Origin: Thermoplasmata archaeon
GTDB lineage: Archaea > Thermoplasmatota > Thermoplasmata > Thermoplasmatales > Aciduliprofundaceae
Direction of reading: 5' to 3'
NCBI GenBank assembly: GCA_021160945.1
Contig: JAGHBQ010000168.1
Span: 1-6,021 of the forward strand
DNA: 6,021 nt
This document shows positions 4,644 to 6,021 of this stretch, piece by piece. Position numbers and translations under genes: made by a program. Within the stretch, counting starts at the first letter, position 1; each line of letters begins with the position of its first letter. The notes below the pieces were generated by a model that worked only from the letters and a program-made list of their open reading frames with translations, ran no database searches and was not told the origin of the DNA.

Positions 4644-6021
4644 ATGACAAAAATGTCGGGTGCAAAAGCGCTGGTGAAAACGCTGCAGGAGGAAAAAGCA
4701 CGGGTGATATTCGGTGTGATAGGCGGAGCCATCATGCCAGTATACGATGAGTTTCTGGATTCGGATATAAGGCCTATACGAATGAGCCACGAGCAGAGTG
4801 CTGCGCATGCTGCGGATGGATATTCCCGCGTTCTCGGAAGACCCGGAGTGTGCATGGGCACCTCTGGGCCGGGTGCGACGAATCTGGTCACGGGAATCGC
4901 GACAGCATACATGGACTCCTCCCCCGTTATAGCGGTGACGGGGCAGGTGAACTACTACTCTCCCAACACCCCCTACATGATAGGCAGGGACGCTTTTCAG
5001 GAGATAGATGCGGTGGGCATAATGACACCCATAACGAAATACACCTTCCAGCCAAAAAGACCAAAGGAGGTACCTTCGGTCGTGAGAACCGCGTTTCTTC
5101 TTGCGGCGCATGGCAGACCGGGTCCCGTGCACATAGACCTTCCAAAGGACGCACAGGTAGGCGAGGAAGAGATGGAAGAGGCGCAGATTCTCGTATCTCT
5201 CCGGCCATTGCCGGTGCCTGAACCAGCGAAAATAATGCGTGCTGCTAAGCTTCTTCTTCAGGCCGAGAACCCCGTTATACTTGCAGGTGGCGGCGTGGTT
5301 TGGGGAAGAGCGAACAAAGAGCTGCTCCGCATTGCAGAAATGCTCCTTATGCCTGTGGTTACCACCTTCATGGGCAAGGGCGCAATTCCGGAGGATCATC
5401 CCCTTTCGCTGGGTGTGATAGGCATGCACGGCAACTCTGCGGCGAATCGAATAATGAACGATGTTGATTTGATTTTAGCGGTGGGCACAAGGTTCAGCGA
5501 TCGCTCCGTGGGCACTCTTGAGACCTTTGCGAGAGATGCAAAGATAATACACATAGATATTGACAGAAGCGAGATAGGCAAGAACGTGCCCGTGGATGTG
5601 GGCATAGAGGGGGATGCGAGAACCGCACTTTCCATGTTGCAGGAGATGCTCAAAGAGCTTGTGAAGAAAAAGCCCGAGCGATGGGCGTGGGTGTGCAGAT
5701 ACCGAGAGCTCACAGAGAAGGTGAGAGAGGAGAGGGAGAAGGAAGGACTGACCGCGAAAAATGTGCTGAGAGAGCTGCGCAGGATGCTGCCAAGGGACAT
5801 AATAGTGGCTACGGAGGTGGGCCAGAACCAGATGTGGGCATCGCTGTACTTCGATATCTACGAGCCCGGCACATTCCTGAGCTCAGGCGGTCTTGGAACG
5901 ATGGGATCCGGCTTTCCCATGGCCATAGGAGCCAAAGTCGCCCGCCCGGAGAGTTTCGTGATAGATATAGCAGGAGATGGAAGTTTCAAGATGAACGAGA
6001 AGGAGCTGGCCACCACTATGC
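4644..6021 (+). CDS. ilvB: acetolactate synthase large (catalytic) subunit, 3' partial
   Basis: This cytoplasmic enzyme condenses two pyruvates to acetolactate, or pyruvate with 2-oxobutyrate to acetohydroxybutyrate, in valine, leucine and isoleucine synthesis. It uses thiamine diphosphate (TPP), FAD and Mg. The visible 459 codons are cut by the window end; the family is usually 550-600 residues. In order: the TPP-binding N-domain with the catalytic Glu50 in MSHEQSAAHAADGYSR, then TSGPGATNLVTGIATAYMDS and DAFQEIDAVGI; the central FAD-type domain with FMGKGAIPEDHPLSLGVIGM and KIIHIDIDRSEIGKN; and the C-domain with SSGGLGTMGSG (from residue 413) and the TPP/Mg motif GDGSF (444-448) followed by ELATTM. 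The usual GYPGGAI motif reads GVIGGAI, and GQHQMW reads GQNQMW; both are mild variants. A strong Shine-Dalgarno site sets the start. Codon use is more GC-rich than in the mannosidase gene. Regulation is probably through the upstream leader peptide region. The regulatory subunit ilvN would be expected downstream but is not visible. Confidence 0.93.
   Translation, partial: MTKMSGAKALVKTLQEEKARVIFGVIGGAIMPVYDEFLDSDIRPIRMSHEQSAAHAADGYSRVLGRPGVCMGTSGPGATNLVTGIATAYMDSSPVIAVTGQVNYYSPNTPYMIGRDAFQEIDAVGIMTPITKYTFQPKRPKEVPSVVRTAFLLAAHGRPGPVHIDLPKDAQVGEEEMEEAQILVSLRPLPVPEPAKIMRAAKLLLQAENPVILAGGGVVWGRANKELLRIAEMLLMPVVTTFMGKGAIPEDHPLSLGVIGMHGNSAANRIMNDVDLILAVGTRFSDRSVGTLETFARDAKIIHIDIDRSEIGKNVPVDVGIEGDARTALSMLQEMLKELVKKKPERWAWVCRYRELTEKVREEREKEGLTAKNVLRELRRMLPRDIIVATEVGQNQMWASLYFDIYEPGTFLSSGGLGTMGSGFPMAIGAKVARPESFVIDIAGDGSFKMNEKELATTM

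Noticed and set aside
4527..5429. Long antisense open frame opposite ilvB (about 300 codons, minus strand)
   Set aside because: Its product is His/Arg/Tyr-rich with no family features, and it lies opposite clearly conserved acetolactate synthase sequence; it is a shadow frame caused by biased codon use.

Overview
The window looks archaeal, probably euryarchaeal and perhaps Thermoplasmata-like; the lineage is a low-confidence guess. The support is TATA-type promoter boxes about 25 nt upstream of gene starts, GGTGAT/GGAGGT Shine-Dalgarno sites, oligo-T termination signals and ATA-dominated isoleucine codons. No rRNA, tRNA, CRISPR array, insertion sequence or phage gene was seen.

Layout: (1) 1-1089, plus strand, is the C-terminal part of a glycoside hydrolase family 38 alpha-mannosidase-type enzyme whose catalytic half lies outside the window. 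(2) 1086-3824, minus strand, is a complete pyruvate, phosphate dikinase gene (ppdK). It is convergent with the mannosidase, shares its stop codon bases (TTAA), and has its likely oligo-T terminator inside the mannosidase 3' end. (3) 3824-4435 is a 600-base region with divergent promoters, a broken small gene (helix-turn-helix-like N-terminus, in-frame TAG, then a frame change), an oligo-T terminator and a new promoter. (4) 4436-4540 is a 34-codon ORF ending in 14 consecutive Leu/Val/Ile codons. (5) 4541-4643 is a pyrimidine-rich leader with terminator-like and alternative pairings. (6) 4644-6021 is the acetolactate synthase large subunit (ilvB), cut by the window end.

The most notable element is 4384-4643. 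A promoter drives a short leader peptide made almost wholly of the end products of the pathway that ilvB starts. It is followed by a terminator-like hairpin plus U tract and by a segment, right after the leader stop, that can pair either with the leader's own Shine-Dalgarno region or with that of ilvB. This has the architecture of a bacterial branched-chain amino acid attenuator, but sits behind an archaeal-type promoter. It is a candidate peptide-coupled attenuator in an archaeon and needs experimental proof.

Metabolically, PPDK interconverts pyruvate and phosphoenolpyruvate, and acetolactate synthase consumes pyruvate for valine, leucine and isoleucine synthesis. Both sit at the pyruvate node, but they are on opposite strands with separate promoters and no shared control is visible.
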